From the NCBI RefSeq assembly GCF_023823685.1, contig NZ_JAMXBF010000001.1, positions 558,001 through 622,000 on the forward strand: 64,000 bases of DNA, given 5' to 3'. The notes under the pieces are model-generated. The model did not search any database, was not told the origin of the DNA, and saw only the letters and a program-made list of their open reading frames with translations. Below are positions 53,994 to 64,000 of this stretch, in pieces. The number at the start of each line of letters is the position of its first letter. The stretch's first letter is position 1. The stretch is from Pseudomonas subflava. GTDB lineage: Bacteria; Pseudomonadota; Gammaproteobacteria; Pseudomonadales; Pseudomonadaceae. The position numbers and the translations under genes are program-made.

Positions 53994-56219
53994 ATGCGCT
54001 CAGGGATGCTCGCGCTGGCTGCAGGCCTGGCCTGCCTGCCGTTCCTGCCGGCACTGCCGCCGACCTGGCTGCTGCTGGCATTGCTGCCGGTGGCGCTGAT
54101 GCTGCTGCCCTGGCGCAGCTACCCCGCCGCGTTGTTCCTGCTCGGTTTCGCCTGGGCCTGCCACAGCGCCCAGTCCGCACTGGACGACTGGCTGCCGACG
54201 CCTCTCGATGGTCGCACCCTGTGGCTGGAAGGGCGGGTCAGCGGCCTGCCCGAGGCCGGCGGAGGTGTCGTGCGTTTCCAGCTGGAGCAGGCGAGCGCCC
54301 GTGAACACCGCTTGCCCGCGCGACTGCGCCTGTCCTGGTACGACGGTCCGCCATTATTGGCCGGCGAGCGCTGGCGCCTGGCGGTCAAGCTCAAGCGCCC
54401 GCGCGGCCTGGTCAATCCGCAGGGCTTCGACTACGAGGCCTGGTTGCTGGCCCAGCGCATCGGTGCCACCGGCACGGTGAAGGCGGGTGAGCGATTGGTG
54501 CCAGCCTCGGGGCCTAGCGCCTGGCGCGACGGCTTGCGCCAGCGTCTGCTCGAGGTGGACGCCCATGGTCGTGCCGGCGGCCTGGCCGCCCTGGTGCTGG
54601 GCGATGACTCCGGCCTCAGCCGCGCCGATTGGCGGGTGCTGCAGGACACCGGCACCGTGCACCTGCTGGTGATCTCCGGCCAGCACGTGGCGCTGCTGGC
54701 CGCGCTGCTCTACGGCCTGGTCGCCGGCCTGGCCCGGCTCGGCCTGTGGCCGCGCGCGCTGCCCTGGTTGCCCTGGGCCTGTGGCCTGGCCTTCGCCGGC
54801 GCGCTGGGCTACGGGTTGCTGGCCGGCTTCGAGGTGCCGGTGCGCCGTGCCTGCGTGATGGTCGCGCTGGTGTTGCTGTGGCGCCTGCGCTTTCGCCATC
54901 TCGGCTTGTGGTTTCCGCTGTTGCTGGCGTTCATCCTGGTGCTGCTGGTCGAGCCGTTGGCCAGCCTGCAGGCGGGCTTCTGGCTGTCCTTCGGCGCGGT
55001 GGCGGTGCTCGCCTGGGTGTTCGGCGGGCGGCTCGGCGCCTGGTCCTGGTGGCGCATCTGGTGGCGCGCCCAGTGGACCCTGGCGCTCGGCCTGCTGCCG
55101 CTGTTCTTCGCCCTGGGCCTGCCGCTCAGCCTGAGCGGTCCGCTGGCCAACCTGTTCGCCGTGCCTTGGGTCAGCCTGCTGGTGGTGCCGCTGGCATTGC
55201 TCGGCACGCTGCTGTTGCCGCTGCCCTGGCTGGGCGAGGCATTGCTGTGGCTCGCCGGTGGTCTGTTGGAGCTGTTATTCCAGGCGCTCGCCTGGCTGGC
55301 CGGTGCGTTGCCGGCCTGGCTGCCCACGTCACTGCCGCTCTGGTGCTGGCTGTTGGGCAGCCTGGGCGCGCTGCTGTGCCTGGCTCCGGCGGGGCTGCCG
55401 GGACGCGCGCTGGGGTTGGCCATGTTGCTGGCATTCTTCCTGCCGCCTCGTGAGCGAATTCCGGAGGGCCAGGCGGAGATCTGGCAGCTGGATGTCGGTC
55501 AGGGCCTGGCGGTGCTGGTACGCACCCGCGAGCATGCGCTGCTGTACGACGCGGGCCCGCGCTTCGGCGACTTCGACCTGGGTGAGCGGGTCGTGCTGCC
55601 TTCTCTGCGCCAGCTCGGCGTCGGTCGGCTCGATCTGATGCTGCTCAGCCACGCCGACAGCGACCATGCCGGCGGCGCCGAGGCGGTGGCCCGCGGCATG
55701 GGCATGGGCCGTGTGCTGAGTGGCGAGGCCAGCCAGCTGCCGACCGCATTGCGCGCAGAGTCCTGCGTCGATGGCGGCGAATGGCAATGGGACGGCGTAC
55801 GCTTCCGCACCTGGCGCTGGTCGGCGGCCCAAGAGGGCAACCAGGCCTCCTGCGTGCTCAAGGTGGAGGCGGAGGGCGAGAGCCTACTGCTGACCGGCGA
55901 CATCGACCAGCGCGCCGAGCAGGCGCTGATCGACCTGGGCCGAGCCCTGCGCTCGGACTGGTTGCAGGTGCCGCACCACGGCAGTCGCAGTTCCTCGAGT
56001 GCCACCTTCCTCGACGCCGTGGCGCCGCGGGGCGCCTTGATCTCGCGCGGCTGGCACAACCCCTTCGGTCATCCGCACCCGGGAGTCGTGGCGCGTTATC
56101 GGGAACGCGATATCGAGCTGTACGACAGCGCCGAGCACGGCGCCATCCGCCTGCTGCTGGGCTCTGGCGAAGGCGTTTCCACCTGGCGCGAGCGCCCGCG
56201 TTTCTGGCGGGAAAAATGA
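53994..56219 (+). CDS. comEC: DNA internalisation channel protein ComEC/Rec2
   Basis: This is a 741-residue protein. An N-terminal DUF4131 region with membrane helices is followed by the Competence domain (TVHLLVISGQHVALLAALL, about 222-240) with about eight helices, and a C-terminal metallo-beta-lactamase-like domain (LMLLSHADSDHAGGAEAVA, and later VPHHGSRSS). ComEC carries single-stranded DNA across the inner membrane in transformation. Nothing else for competence is encoded nearby. GGGGAA precedes the ATG. Confidence 0.94.
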   Translation: MRSGMLALAAGLACLPFLPALPPTWLLLALLPVALMLLPWRSYPAALFLLGFAWACHSAQSALDDWLPTPLDGRTLWLEGRVSGLPEAGGGVVRFQLEQASAREHRLPARLRLSWYDGPPLLAGERWRLAVKLKRPRGLVNPQGFDYEAWLLAQRIGATGTVKAGERLVPASGPSAWRDGLRQRLLEVDAHGRAGGLAALVLGDDSGLSRADWRVLQDTGTVHLLVISGQHVALLAALLYGLVAGLARLGLWPRALPWLPWACGLAFAGALGYGLLAGFEVPVRRACVMVALVLLWRLRFRHLGLWFPLLLAFILVLLVEPLASLQAGFWLSFGAVAVLAWVFGGRLGAWSWWRIWWRAQWTLALGLLPLFFALGLPLSLSGPLANLFAVPWVSLLVVPLALLGTLLLPLPWLGEALLWLAGGLLELLFQALAWLAGALPAWLPTSLPLWCWLLGSLGALLCLAPAGLPGRALGLAMLLAFFLPPRERIPEGQAEIWQLDVGQGLAVLVRTREHALLYDAGPRFGDFDLGERVVLPSLRQLGVGRLDLMLLSHADSDHAGGAEAVARGMGMGRVLSGEASQLPTALRAESCVDGGEWQWDGVRFRTWRWSAAQEGNQASCVLKVEAEGESLLLTGDIDQRAEQALIDLGRALRSDWLQVPHHGSRSSSSATFLDAVAPRGALISRGWHNPFGHPHPGVVARYRERDIELYDSAEHGAIRLLLGSGEGVSTWRERPRFWREK

Positions 56220-56291
56220 GAACCGGGATGGTCTGCGTCGGCGCGACCCTATGCTAGAGTGGCGCCACTTTTCGGAGGGGGAATCGATACC

Positions 56292-56969
56292 GTGTGGGAG
56301 CTGGTCAAATCTGGCGGCTGGATGATGCTGCCGATCATTCTGTGTTCCATCGCCGCTGCCGGCATCATTGCCGAACGCCTCTGGACCCTGCGCGCCAGCC
56401 GTATCGCGCCGCCCCATCTGCTGGGCCAGGTATGGCTGTGGATCAAGGAAAAGAAGCTCACCAACGACAAGCTCAAGGAGCTGCGCGCCAACTCCCCGCT
56501 GGGGCAGGTGCTCGCCGCGGGCCTGGCCAACTCCAAGCATGGTCGCGAGATCATGAAGGAGTGCATCGAAGAGGCCGCCGCCCGCGTCATCCATGAGCTG
56601 GAGCGCTACCTCAACGCCCTCGGCACCATCGCCGGCGTGGCGCCGCTGCTCGGCCTGCTCGGCACCGTGCTGGGCATGATCGACATCTTCAGCGCCTTCA
56701 TGGGTTCCAACATGGCCAACGCCGCGGTGCTCGCCGGCGGTATCGCCAAGGCCCTGATCACCACCGCCGCCGGCCTGTTCGTGGCCATCCCGGCGCTGTT
56801 CTTCCACCGCTTCCTGCAGCGTCGCGTCGACGAACTGGTGGTCGGCATGGAACAGGAGGCGATCAAGCTGGTGGAAGTGGTACAGGGCGACCGTGACGTC
56901 GACATGGGCAACGGCGCCGCGCCGGTTGCCACCGCCAAGGACACCCGCAAAGAGGGCAAGAAGGCGTGA
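56292..56969 (+). CDS. exbB: MotA/TolQ/ExbB proton-channel family protein
   Basis: This 225-residue membrane protein has three helices (about 6-28, 120-140 and 160-185). The segments [22 protein letters not shown] and [23 protein letters not shown] are family signatures. With ExbD it forms a proton-driven motor. GTG 56292 is chosen because CGGAGGGG lies about 10 bases before it. It overlaps exbD by four bases. The TonB partner is not nearby; lpxK directly downstream is usual in pseudomonads. Confidence 0.93.
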   Translation: MWELVKSGGWMMLPIILCSIAAAGIIAERLWTLRASRIAPPHLLGQVWLWIKEKKLTNDKLKELRANSPLGQVLAAGLANSKHGREIMKECIEEAAARVIHELERYLNALGTIAGVAPLLGLLGTVLGMIDIFSAFMGSNMANAAVLAGGIAKALITTAAGLFVAIPALFFHRFLQRRVDELVVGMEQEAIKLVEVVQGDRDVDMGNGAAPVATAKDTRKEGKKA

Positions 56970-57394
56970 AGTTCCGGCGCAAACCGCGGGAGAACGTCGA
57001 GATCAACCTGGCGTCGCTGATCGACGTGGTATTCATCCTGCTGCTGTTCTTCGTGGTCACCACCACCTTCACCCGCGAGACCCAGCTCAAGGTCGACCTG
57101 CCCGAGGCTGCCAGCGGCACGCCGCCGGAAGACACCGCGCTGAAGCAGCTGGAAGTGCTGATCAGCCCCGAGGGCAGCTACTCGCTGAACGGCCAGCCGT
57201 TGCTCAAGAGCGACCTGGAAGGCCTGATGGCTGCCCTGGGCAAGGAATCCGGCGGTGACAACAGCCTGCCGCTGGCCATCAGCGCCGACGCCAAGACCCC
57301 GCACCAGGCGGTGATTACCGCGATGGACGCCGCCGGCAAGCTGGGCTTTTCCCATCTGCGCATCACCACCGTCGAGGCCGAGGCCAAGCCTTGA
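56966..57394 (+). CDS. exbD: ExbD/TolR biopolymer transport protein
   Basis: This 142-residue protein has an N-terminal membrane helix (about 14-34) containing the key aspartate in [16 protein letters not shown], and a periplasmic domain. The start is GTG overlapping the exbB stop. It makes the stator-like motor with ExbB. Its stop overlaps the lpxK start. Confidence 0.94.
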   Translation: MKFRRKPRENVEINLASLIDVVFILLLFFVVTTTFTRETQLKVDLPEAASGTPPEDTALKQLEVLISPEGSYSLNGQPLLKSDLEGLMAALGKESGGDNSLPLAISADAKTPHQAVITAMDAAGKLGFSHLRITTVEAEAKP

Positions 57395-58395
57395 GCCTCG
57401 CCGACCGGCTCACCGCCGCCTGGTACCACGGCCATCCGGCCCTGATCCTGCTGCGCCCGCTGGAGTGGCTGTACCGGCGGGTGGTGCAGGGCAGGCGCCG
57501 CGCGTTTCTCGCCGGCGAGGGCGACATCTACCGCGCCCCGGTGCCGGTGCTGGTGGTCGGCAACGTCACGGTCGGCGGGACCGGCAAGACCCCCATGATT
57601 CTCTGGTTGATCGAGCATTGCCGCGCGCGAGGCCTGCGCGTCGGCGTGGTCAGTCGCGGCTATGGCGCCACGCCGCCGCAGCTGCCCTGGCGCGTGCGAG
57701 CGGATGATCCGGCCAGCGATGCCGGCGACGAGCCACTGCTGATCGTCCAGCGCAGCGGCGTGCCGATGATGATCGATCCGCGGCGCACCCGCGCCGTGCA
57801 GGCGCTGGTGGAGCAGGAGGAACTGGATCTGATCCTCTGCGACGACGGCCTGCAGCATTACCGCCTGGCCCGCGACATCGAGCTGGTGCTGGTGGATGCG
57901 GCGCGTGGCCTGGGCAATGGCCGCTGTCTGCCAGCCGGCCCCCTGCGTGAACCGGCCGAGCGCCTGGCCGAGGTGGATGCGGTGCTGCGCAACGGCGCCA
58001 GCGAGGACGGCAAGGGCGGATACGCCCTGCAGTTGCGCCCGAGCTCGCTGGTCAACCTGCGCAGCGGCGAGCGGGTCGGGCTGGGGCATTTCCCGCCGGG
58101 CCAGCAGGTCCACGCGGTCGCCGGCATCGGCAACCCGCAGCGTTTCTTCAACACCCTCGAAGCGCTAAACTGGCGGCCGATCGCGCATCCCTTCGCCGAC
58201 CACGCCAGCTTCAGCCCCGAGGCGCTGCAATTCAGTCCCGAACTGCCGCTGGTGATGACCGAGAAGGACGCGGTGAAATGCCGGGCCTTCGCTGCCGCCG
58301 ACTGGTGGTACCTGGCCGTCGATGCGCAGCCGTCGTCGGCGTTCGCCACCTGGCTGGACGCCAAGCTGGACAGCCTGCTGACCGCGAAGCGCTGA
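57391..58395 (+). CDS. lpxK: Tetraacyldisaccharide 4'-kinase LpxK
   Basis: This 334-residue lipid A biosynthesis kinase has an N-terminal membrane-associated helix and a P-loop [13 protein letters not shown] (about 54-66). The family [16 protein letters not shown] motif follows at about 148-163. It phosphorylates the 4' position of the lipid A disaccharide at the inner face of the cytoplasmic membrane. The start is TTG overlapping the exbD stop as TTGA. Confidence 0.95.
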   Translation: MSLADRLTAAWYHGHPALILLRPLEWLYRRVVQGRRRAFLAGEGDIYRAPVPVLVVGNVTVGGTGKTPMILWLIEHCRARGLRVGVVSRGYGATPPQLPWRVRADDPASDAGDEPLLIVQRSGVPMMIDPRRTRAVQALVEQEELDLILCDDGLQHYRLARDIELVLVDAARGLGNGRCLPAGPLREPAERLAEVDAVLRNGASEDGKGGYALQLRPSSLVNLRSGERVGLGHFPPGQQVHAVAGIGNPQRFFNTLEALNWRPIAHPFADHASFSPEALQFSPELPLVMTEKDAVKCRAFAAADWWYLAVDAQPSSAFATWLDAKLDSLLTAKR

Positions 58396-58434
58396 GCTTC
58401 GCGTCCCGTATTCCCACCTCTTCGAGGACTCCCC

Positions 58435-58620
58435 ATGGATCCCAAACTGCTCGACATCCTGGCCTGCCCGGTGTGCAAGGGCCCGCTGCAGCTTTCCGAG
58501 GACAAGACCGAGCTGATCAGCAAGGGCGCCGGCCTGGCGTACCCGATCCGCGACGGCATCCCGGTGATGCTGGAGAGCGAAGCTCGCACCCTGACCGTCG
58601 ATGAGCGCCTGGACAAGTAA
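58435..58620 (+). CDS. ycaR: Trm112/YcaR-family zinc-ribbon-like protein
   Basis: This 61-residue protein begins [19 protein letters not shown] and continues [19 protein letters not shown], which defines the family. Only one CxxC pair is present, so zinc binding may be incomplete, as in many bacterial members. It lies immediately before kdsB with no spacing. Function is unknown. Confidence 0.93.
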   Translation: MDPKLLDILACPVCKGPLQLSEDKTELISKGAGLAYPIRDGIPVMLESEARTLTVDERLDK

Positions 58621-59382
58621 ATGACCGTTTTCACCGTCGTGATCCCCGCCCGCTACGCCTCCAGCCGCCTGCCCGGCAAACCGCTGCAGGACATCGCCGG
58701 CAAGCCCATGGTCCAGCACGTCTGGGCACAGGCGAAGCAGAGCGGGGCCGCCCGCGTGGTGGTGGCCACCGATGACGCGCGCATCCTCGAGGCCTGCCAG
58801 GGCTTCGGCGCCGAGGTGCTGATGACCCGCGTCGACCACAACTCCGGCACCGACCGCCTGGCCGAAGTTGCCACCCAGCTGGGCCTGGCCAACGACGCCA
58901 TCGTGGTCAACGTGCAGGGCGACGAGCCGCTGATCCCGCCGAGCATCATCGATCAGGTGGCCGCCAACCTGGCCGCCAATCCGCAGGCCGGCATCGCCAC
59001 GCTGGCCGAGCCGATCGATGACGTTGCTGCGCTGTTCAACCCCAACGTGGTCAAGGTGGTGGCCGACAAGTCAGGCCTGGCCCTGACTTTCAGTCGCGCG
59101 CCGCTGGCCTGGGCCCGCGATGCCTTTGCCAAGAGTCGCGACGTGCTGCCGGAAGGCGTGCCGTACCGTCGGCATATCGGCATCTATGCCTACCGCGCCG
59201 GCTTTCTCCACGACTTCGTCGCCTGGGGCCCATGCTGGCTGGAAGACACCGAGTGTCTGGAGCAGCTGCGCGCCCTGTGGCATGGCGTGCGCATCCATGT
59301 CGCCGATGCTTTGGAGGCGCCGGCCGCTGGCGTCGACACCCCGGAAGACCTGGAGCGGGTGCGTCGCCTGCTGGGGGCCTGA
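58621..59382 (+). CDS. kdsB: CMP-KDO synthetase KdsB
   Basis: This 253-residue cytidylyltransferase activates KDO with CTP for lipopolysaccharide core synthesis. The nucleotide-binding [15 protein letters not shown] (about 8-22) and [12 protein letters not shown] (about 97-108) are diagnostic. The ATG follows directly on the ycaR stop; the stop overlaps the next start by one base. Confidence 0.97.
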   Translation: MTVFTVVIPARYASSRLPGKPLQDIAGKPMVQHVWAQAKQSGAARVVVATDDARILEACQGFGAEVLMTRVDHNSGTDRLAEVATQLGLANDAIVVNVQGDEPLIPPSIIDQVAANLAANPQAGIATLAEPIDDVAALFNPNVVKVVADKSGLALTFSRAPLAWARDAFAKSRDVLPEGVPYRRHIGIYAYRAGFLHDFVAWGPCWLEDTECLEQLRALWHGVRIHVADALEAPAAGVDTPEDLERVRRLLGA

Positions 59383-59846
59383 TGCGCGTCCTGTTCGTCT
59401 GCATGGGCAACATCTGCCGCTCGCCCACGGCCGAGGGCGTGTTTCGCCATCGCCTGCGGGGCGCCGGCCTGCACGAGCGGGTGACGGTGGACTCCGCCGG
59501 TACTGGCGACTGGCACGTTGGCAAGGCGCCCGACGGCCGTTCCAGCCAGGCGGCGCTGAGCCGCGGCTATGACCTGTCGAGCCTGCGCGCACGCCAGGTG
59601 CAGCGCGAGGATTTCCAGCGCTTCGACCTGATCCTGGCCATGGACCACGACAATCTGGCCCGCCTGCAGGGGCTGCGGCCCGGCAGCGGCGGTGCCGATC
59701 TGGATCTGTTCCTGCGTCGCTACCAGCTGGCGCTGGACGAGGTGCCCGATCCCTATTACGGCGGCGCCGATGGCTTCGAGCAGGTGCTGGACCTGATCGA
59801 GCAGGCCAGTGATGCGCTGCTCGCCGAGATCCGGGGGCGCCTGTGA
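59382..59846 (+). CDS. Low-molecular-weight protein tyrosine phosphatase
   Basis: This is a 154-residue phosphatase. The P-loop VCMGNICRSPTAEG (Cys7 nucleophile, Arg13) and the general acid Asp in VPDPYYGG (about 120-127) are intact. In other bacteria such enzymes act on tyrosine kinases for polysaccharide export, but no such kinase is here. It overlaps kdsB by one base and murB by four. Confidence 0.93.
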   Translation: MRVLFVCMGNICRSPTAEGVFRHRLRGAGLHERVTVDSAGTGDWHVGKAPDGRSSQAALSRGYDLSSLRARQVQREDFQRFDLILAMDHDNLARLQGLRPGSGGADLDLFLRRYQLALDEVPDPYYGGADGFEQVLDLIEQASDALLAEIRGRL

Positions 59847-60862
59847 GCCTGCACCTGCACGAGTCGGTTTCCCTGAAACCCTTCAACACCTTCGGCGTGG
59901 AAGTGAAGGCCCGGCTGTTCGCCGAGGCGCGTAGCGACGACGAGGTACGCGAGGCGCTGGCCGAGGCCGAGCGCCTTGGCCTGCCGCTGCTTCCGGTCGG
60001 TGGCGGCAGCAACCTGCTGCTGACCGGCGACGTGGAGGCTCTGGTGCTGCGCATGGCCAGTCGCGGGCTGCGCATCTTCGAAGACGATGGCGAGCGAGTG
60101 CTGGTGGAGGCGGAGGCCGGCGAGCCCTGGCATCCGTTCGTGCTCTGGAGCCTGGAGCAGGGTCTTTCCGGCCTGGAGAACCTCAGCCTGATTCCGGGTA
60201 CCGTCGGCGCCGCGCCGATGCAGAACATCGGTGCCTACGGCGTCGAGATCAGCGATGTATTCGCCGGGCTTACTGCGCTGGATCGCCAGAGCGGCGAGCT
60301 GCGCGAGTTCGGCCTGGAGGAATGCGCATTCGCGTACCGCGACAGTCTGTTCAAGCAGCAGCCGGGGCGCTGGCTGATCCTGCGGGTACGTTTCGCCCTG
60401 AGCCGCAAGGCGACGCTGCGCCTGGACTACGGTCCGGTGCGCCAGCGCTTGCAGCAGGAGGGCATCGAGACGCCGACCGCCCGCGACGTGAGCCGCGCCA
60501 TCTGCGCCATCCGCAGCGAGAAGTTGCCCGACCCGGCCGAGCTGGGCAATGCCGGCAGCTTCTTCAAGAATCCGGTGGTGCCGATCGAGCTGGCCGAGCG
60601 TATCCGTGCCGAGCACGCCGATCTGGTCAGCTATCCGGCCGGCGAGGGATTGGCCAAGCTGGCCGCCGGCTGGCTGATCGAGCGGGCAGGGTGGAAGGAC
60701 TTTCGCGAGGGTGACGCCGGCGTGCATCGTCTGCAGGCACTGGTGCTGGTCAACCATGGCGCGGCAACCGGCAGCGAACTGCTGGCCCTGGCGCGGCGCA
60801 TCCAGGCGGATATCGAGCGGCGCTTCGGTGTGGCGCTGGAGATAGAGCCCAACGTGATCTGA
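59843..60862 (+). CDS. murB: UDP-N-acetylenolpyruvoylglucosamine reductase MurB
   Basis: This 339-residue FAD enzyme reduces UDP-GlcNAc-enolpyruvate with NADPH to make UDP-MurNAc. Family motifs are FNTFGVEVKARLF, VGGGSNLLL, the IPGTVGAAPMQNIGAYGVE block (about 115-133) and NAGSFFKNPVV (about 235-245) with the catalytic Ser. This is the type I form. The start is GTG overlapping the phosphatase stop. A terminator follows. Confidence 0.97.
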   Translation: MSLHLHESVSLKPFNTFGVEVKARLFAEARSDDEVREALAEAERLGLPLLPVGGGSNLLLTGDVEALVLRMASRGLRIFEDDGERVLVEAEAGEPWHPFVLWSLEQGLSGLENLSLIPGTVGAAPMQNIGAYGVEISDVFAGLTALDRQSGELREFGLEECAFAYRDSLFKQQPGRWLILRVRFALSRKATLRLDYGPVRQRLQQEGIETPTARDVSRAICAIRSEKLPDPAELGNAGSFFKNPVVPIELAERIRAEHADLVSYPAGEGLAKLAAGWLIERAGWKDFREGDAGVHRLQALVLVNHGAATGSELLALARRIQADIERRFGVALEIEPNVI

Positions 60863-60903
60863 GGGCTGTTCGTGCCGGTCTCGTTACCGTACGGGCCGAA
60901 ACG

Positions 60904-60934
60904 AAAAAGGGGATGCCGAAGCATCCCCTTTTTT
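60904..60934. terminator. Bidirectional terminator between murB and rne
   Basis: The stem AAAAAGGGGATGC/GCATCCCCTTTTT has a CGAA loop and a T run (A run on the other side). It is well placed to end both convergent transcripts. Confidence 0.95.
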
Positions 60935-60947
60935 ATGCGCCGCTGAA

Positions 60948-63900
60948 TCAGTGCTGCGGCTTGGTCTCGTCCTCGGTCGCCGGGGCGGCCTCGGTGCCGG
61001 CTTCGGCCTGCTGCTCCGCGACGGTCTCGTCACTCGGCTCGCTCTGGGTTACCTGGGGAATCTCCAGGATGGCCTCGGGGGCCTCCGCTACCGGCTCTTC
61101 GACGGTCTCGACGACGCTCTCCATCGGGGCGGCAGCCGGCTCGGCCACGGGCTCAACGGCCTCGACCTTCGGTGCAGCCTCGGCTGCAGCGGCGAGGCGG
61201 GCGGCCTCCTGCTGGCGACGACGCACTTCACGCGGATCGTTCGGTGCGCGACCGCCACTGGCCTGGGCCGGCGCGGTTGCCGGAGCCTCTTCCACCACCG
61301 GCGCGGCCGGAGCTTCGACGGCAGGCTCCGCAACGGCCGGTTCGGCCGGCGCGGTGACGACCGCCGCGGTGTCGACCGGCGCGGTTTCCACGGTTACCGG
61401 CTCGTTGGCGACGACCGGCGCGGGCTCTTCGGCCATGACGCGAACTTCGGGCTGCTGCGCCCGTTCTTCGGCCGCGACGCTGGCTTCAGCCTGCTGCGGT
61501 TGCTCGGCGACCGGAGACTGCTCGGTTTCGGCCAGGGCCTGCTCGGCGACGAAGGTCACGGCAGCGGCGGCGGCCACGGCAGCGCCTTCGGCAGACGTTG
61601 TGGTAGCGCCTTCGGTGCCTTCGGCTGCGGCCTCTTCGCCTTCCTCGACGATGGGGTTGCCATCGGCATCGCGCAGACGCTCGCGGCGGTTGCTGCGGCG
61701 ACGCTGGCCACGGGAGCGGCGGCGCGGACGATCACCGCCCTCGTCGGCGTCCTGACCGTCTTCCAGCTGCTCGGCGTTCTCCAGCACTTCCTCTTCGGCG
61801 GCCTCGGCGCTCAGTTGCTCGGGACGCGGCTGGCGCTCTTCACGCGGCGGGCGCGGCTGACGCTCCTCGCGCGGCTTGCGCTCTGCACGTTGCTCCTGGG
61901 CTTCGGCATTGCCGGCATCCAGCGGTTCGCGCAGTTCGCGGCGGCGCTCTTCGCGACCTTCGCGCGGCTGGCGCTCACTGCGCTCACGACGGTTTTCCTG
62001 GCCTTCACCGCGCGGCTCGCGGGGCTCGCGTGGTTGACGCTCCTGGCGCTCCTCGCGGGGCTGGCGTTCTTCGCGAGCTTCGCGCGGCTGACGCTCTTCA
62101 CGCGGCTTGCGCTCCTCGCGCTCGCCACGGTCACTGCGCTCGTTGCGTTCACCACGCTCGCTACGATCACGGCCACGGCCGTCGCGACGATTCTGCTGGC
62201 GACCGTTGCGGCGCTCGTCGCCACGCGGCTTGCGCTCGGCGGGCTTGGCTTCGGCAGTCGGCTGCGGTTCTTCTTCCTTGCCGGCGAACAGGCTGACCAG
62301 TCCCTTGACCAGGCCCTTGAACAGGCTCGGCTGCGGGGTCGGCGCGACCGGCGCCAGCGGGGCGGCCGGGGTCGGTGCGGCCGGGCGCGGCGGGGTGGTC
62401 TTCAGCGCGGCTTCCTGGCGAACCAGGGTGCGGGTGGCGCTGACCGGCTGGGCGTCTTCGACTTCCGCAGCGGCCATTTCGTAGCTGGACTGGCCGCTCA
62501 TCACTTCCGGGCTGTCGTCGCGCAGGCGCTGGACTTCGAAGTGCGGGGTTTCCAGGTGGTCGTTCGGCAGGATCACGATGCGCGCACGGGTGCGCAGCTC
62601 GATCTTGGTGATGCTGTTGCGCTTCTCGTTGAGCAGGAAGGCGGCAACCGGGATCGGCACCTGGGCGCGAACCTCGGCGGTGCGGTCCTTCAGGGCCTCT
62701 TCCTCGATCAGGCGCAGGATGGCCAGCGACAGGGACTCGACGTCGCGGATGATGCCCTGGCCGTTGCAGCGCGGGCAGACGATGCCGCTGGTCTCGCCGA
62801 GCGACGGACGCAGGCGCTGACGGGACATTTCCAGCAGGCCGAAGCGCGAGATGCGGCCGACCTGGACGCGGGCGCGGTCGGCTTCCAGGGCTTCGCGGAC
62901 TTTTTCTTCCACGGCGCGCTGGTTCTTGGCCGGGGTCATGTCGATGAAGTCGATGACGATCAGGCCGCCGATGTCGCGCAGGCGCAGCTGGCGGGCGATC
63001 TCTTCGGCCGCTTCCAGGTTGGTCTGCAGGGCGGTTTCTTCGATGTCGCCGCCTTTGGTCGCACGCGCCGAGTTGATGTCGATGGACACCAAGGCTTCGG
63101 TCGGGTCGATCACGATGGAGCCGCCGGACGGTAGCTTCACTTCGCGCTGAAAGGCGGTCTCGATCTGGCTCTCGATCTGGAAGCGGTTGAACAGCGGCAC
63201 GCTGTCTTCGTACAGCTTGATCTTGCTGGCGTACTGCGGCATGACCTGCTGGATGAAGGCCAAGGCTTCTTCCTGGGCCTCGACGCTGTCCACCAGTACT
63301 TCGCCGATGTCCTGGCGCAGGTAGTCGCGGATGGCGCGGATGATGACGTTGGATTCCTGGTAGATCAGGAACGGTGCGGCACGACCCTGGGAGGCTTCCT
63401 TGATGGCGGTCCACAGCTGGATCAGGTAGTCCAGGTCGAGCTGCAGCTCTTCGCTGGAGCGACCGAGGCCGGCGGTGCGCACGATCAGGCCCATGTCGCC
63501 CGGGGCGTTGAGGCCGTTCAGCGCTTCACGCAGTTCGTTGCGCTCTTCGCCTTCGATGCGGCGGGAAATGCCACCGGCGCGTGGGTTGTTCGGCATCAGG
63601 ACCAGGTAACGGCCGGCGAGGCTGATGAAGGTGGTCAGGGCGGCGCCCTTGTTGCCACGCTCTTCCTTCTCGACCTGGACGATGACTTCCTGGCCTTCCT
63701 TCAATACTTCCTTGATGTTGACGCGGCCGCCTTCGGGGGCCTTGGAGAAGTATTCGCGGGAGATTTCCTTCAGCGGCAGGAAGCCATGGCGCTCGGCACC
63801 GAAATCGACGAACGCCGCTTCGAGGCTGGGCTCGACGCGGGTGATGCGGCCCTTGTAGATGTTGGCCTTCTTCTGCTCGCGGGCGCCGGACTCGATGTCC

Positions 63901-63980
63901 AGGTCGTAGAGCTTCTGGCCGTCTACCAGGGCGACACGCAACTCTTCGGGCTGAGTTGCGTTGATCAGCATTCTTTTCAT
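60948..63980 (-). CDS. rne: Ribonuclease E
   Basis: This is a 1010-residue endonuclease and degradosome scaffold. The catalytic half has the S1 domain (about 38-120), the 5'-sensor region, the DNase I-like domain with Asp301 ([10 protein letters not shown]) and Asp344 (VIDFIDM), and the Zn-link CPRCNGQG (Cys402, Cys405). The other half is disordered: an Arg/Glu-rich stretch with REERQPR-type repeats (about 583-718) likely binds RNA, followed by an Ala/Val/Glu/Pro-rich tail. The full gene lies in the window; only 20 bases of its leader are visible. Autoregulation through its 5' leader is known in E. coli. Confidence 0.97.
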   Translation of the reverse strand: MKRMLINATQPEELRVALVDGQKLYDLDIESGAREQKKANIYKGRITRVEPSLEAAFVDFGAERHGFLPLKEISREYFSKAPEGGRVNIKEVLKEGQEVIVQVEKEERGNKGAALTTFISLAGRYLVLMPNNPRAGGISRRIEGEERNELREALNGLNAPGDMGLIVRTAGLGRSSEELQLDLDYLIQLWTAIKEASQGRAAPFLIYQESNVIIRAIRDYLRQDIGEVLVDSVEAQEEALAFIQQVMPQYASKIKLYEDSVPLFNRFQIESQIETAFQREVKLPSGGSIVIDPTEALVSIDINSARATKGGDIEETALQTNLEAAEEIARQLRLRDIGGLIVIDFIDMTPAKNQRAVEEKVREALEADRARVQVGRISRFGLLEMSRQRLRPSLGETSGIVCPRCNGQGIIRDVESLSLAILRLIEEEALKDRTAEVRAQVPIPVAAFLLNEKRNSITKIELRTRARIVILPNDHLETPHFEVQRLRDDSPEVMSGQSSYEMAAAEVEDAQPVSATRTLVRQEAALKTTPPRPAAPTPAAPLAPVAPTPQPSLFKGLVKGLVSLFAGKEEEPQPTAEAKPAERKPRGDERRNGRQQNRRDGRGRDRSERGERNERSDRGEREERKPREERQPREAREERQPREERQERQPREPREPRGEGQENRRERSERQPREGREERRRELREPLDAGNAEAQEQRAERKPREERQPRPPREERQPRPEQLSAEAAEEEVLENAEQLEDGQDADEGGDRPRRRSRGQRRRSNRRERLRDADGNPIVEEGEEAAAEGTEGATTTSAEGAAVAAAAAVTFVAEQALAETEQSPVAEQPQQAEASVAAEERAQQPEVRVMAEEPAPVVANEPVTVETAPVDTAAVVTAPAEPAVAEPAVEAPAAPVVEEAPATAPAQASGGRAPNDPREVRRRQQEAARLAAAAEAAPKVEAVEPVAEPAAAPMESVVETVEEPVAEAPEAILEIPQVTQSEPSDETVAEQQAEAGTEAAPATEDETKPQH

Positions 63981-64000
63981 GTTGTACCAATGGTTTCCGG

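Noticed and set aside
60951..63134. A 727-codon open frame on the + strand inside rne
   Set aside because: It is opposite the RNase E catalytic and scaffold regions; its repeats are the complement of the Arg/Glu and Ala/Glu tracts.

Overview
The window is about 64 kb of GC-rich DNA, densely packed with genes, from a Pseudomonas-like gammaproteobacterium. The assignment rests on gene content and order. lexA-sulA, psrA, nagZ, an MTA/MTI phosphorylase, csiV, mfd, a long GAPDH, the Na+-NQR operon with apbE and nqrM, sth, a PilZ gene, lolCDE, comEC, exbBD, lpxK, kdsB, a low-molecular-weight phosphatase, murB and rne follow one another as I recall them in Pseudomonas aeruginosa (PA2976 to about PA3024). 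That comparison is from memory, not from an alignment.

Layout. (1) 1-2154: the end of an FGGY sugar kinase and a YegS/DgkA-type lipid kinase. (2) 2151-13869: a chemosensory block. A leftward array encodes an MCP-like protein with a CheZ-like tail, CheY, a STAS protein, CheA, a 4-helix-bundle MCP, CheW, CheR, CheB and a NarL/LuxR response regulator. A divergent cheV and a second soluble-type MCP follow. I do not recall this block between the flanking genes in PAO1, so it looks like an accessory insertion. Its CheA carries two tandem copies of a motif very like the c-di-GMP-binding MshEN motif. (3) 13993-20790: MOSC protein, slt, uup, a Cys-motif protein, a universal stress protein and a small membrane-anchored protein. 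(4) 21120-28485: fadBA, a DUF1653 protein, topA and two small conserved genes. (5) 28543-33513: the lexA-sulA SOS operon with two SOS boxes, psrA with two PsrA boxes in its own promoter, an L,D-transpeptidase, nagZ, the MTA/MTI phosphorylase and csiV. (6) 33525-39155: mfd, GAPDH and a CHI-like secreted protein. (7) 39402-48131: nqrABCDEF-apbE-nqrM and sth, with a 129-bp palindromic element lying between nqrE and nqrF. (8) 48441-53302: a GDPD, a small secreted protein and a PilZ protein facing lolCDE. (9) 53370-63980: a DUF2062 protein, comEC, the exbB-exbD-lpxK-ycaR-kdsB-ptp-murB run with overlapping ends, and rne read in the opposite direction.

Functional logic. The core genes serve envelope biogenesis (lolCDE, lpxK, kdsB, murB, nagZ, slt), fatty-acid oxidation and its regulator (fadBA, psrA), respiration and redox balance (nqr, apbE, nqrM, sth), and DNA maintenance (lexA, sulA, mfd, topA). 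The least ordinary region is the chemosensory block: possible c-di-GMP input to CheA, a receptor that may carry its own CheY phosphatase, a STAS protein and a DNA-binding regulator together suggest an output other than, or in addition to, flagellar steering. No tRNA, rRNA, CRISPR array, transposase or prophage gene was seen.
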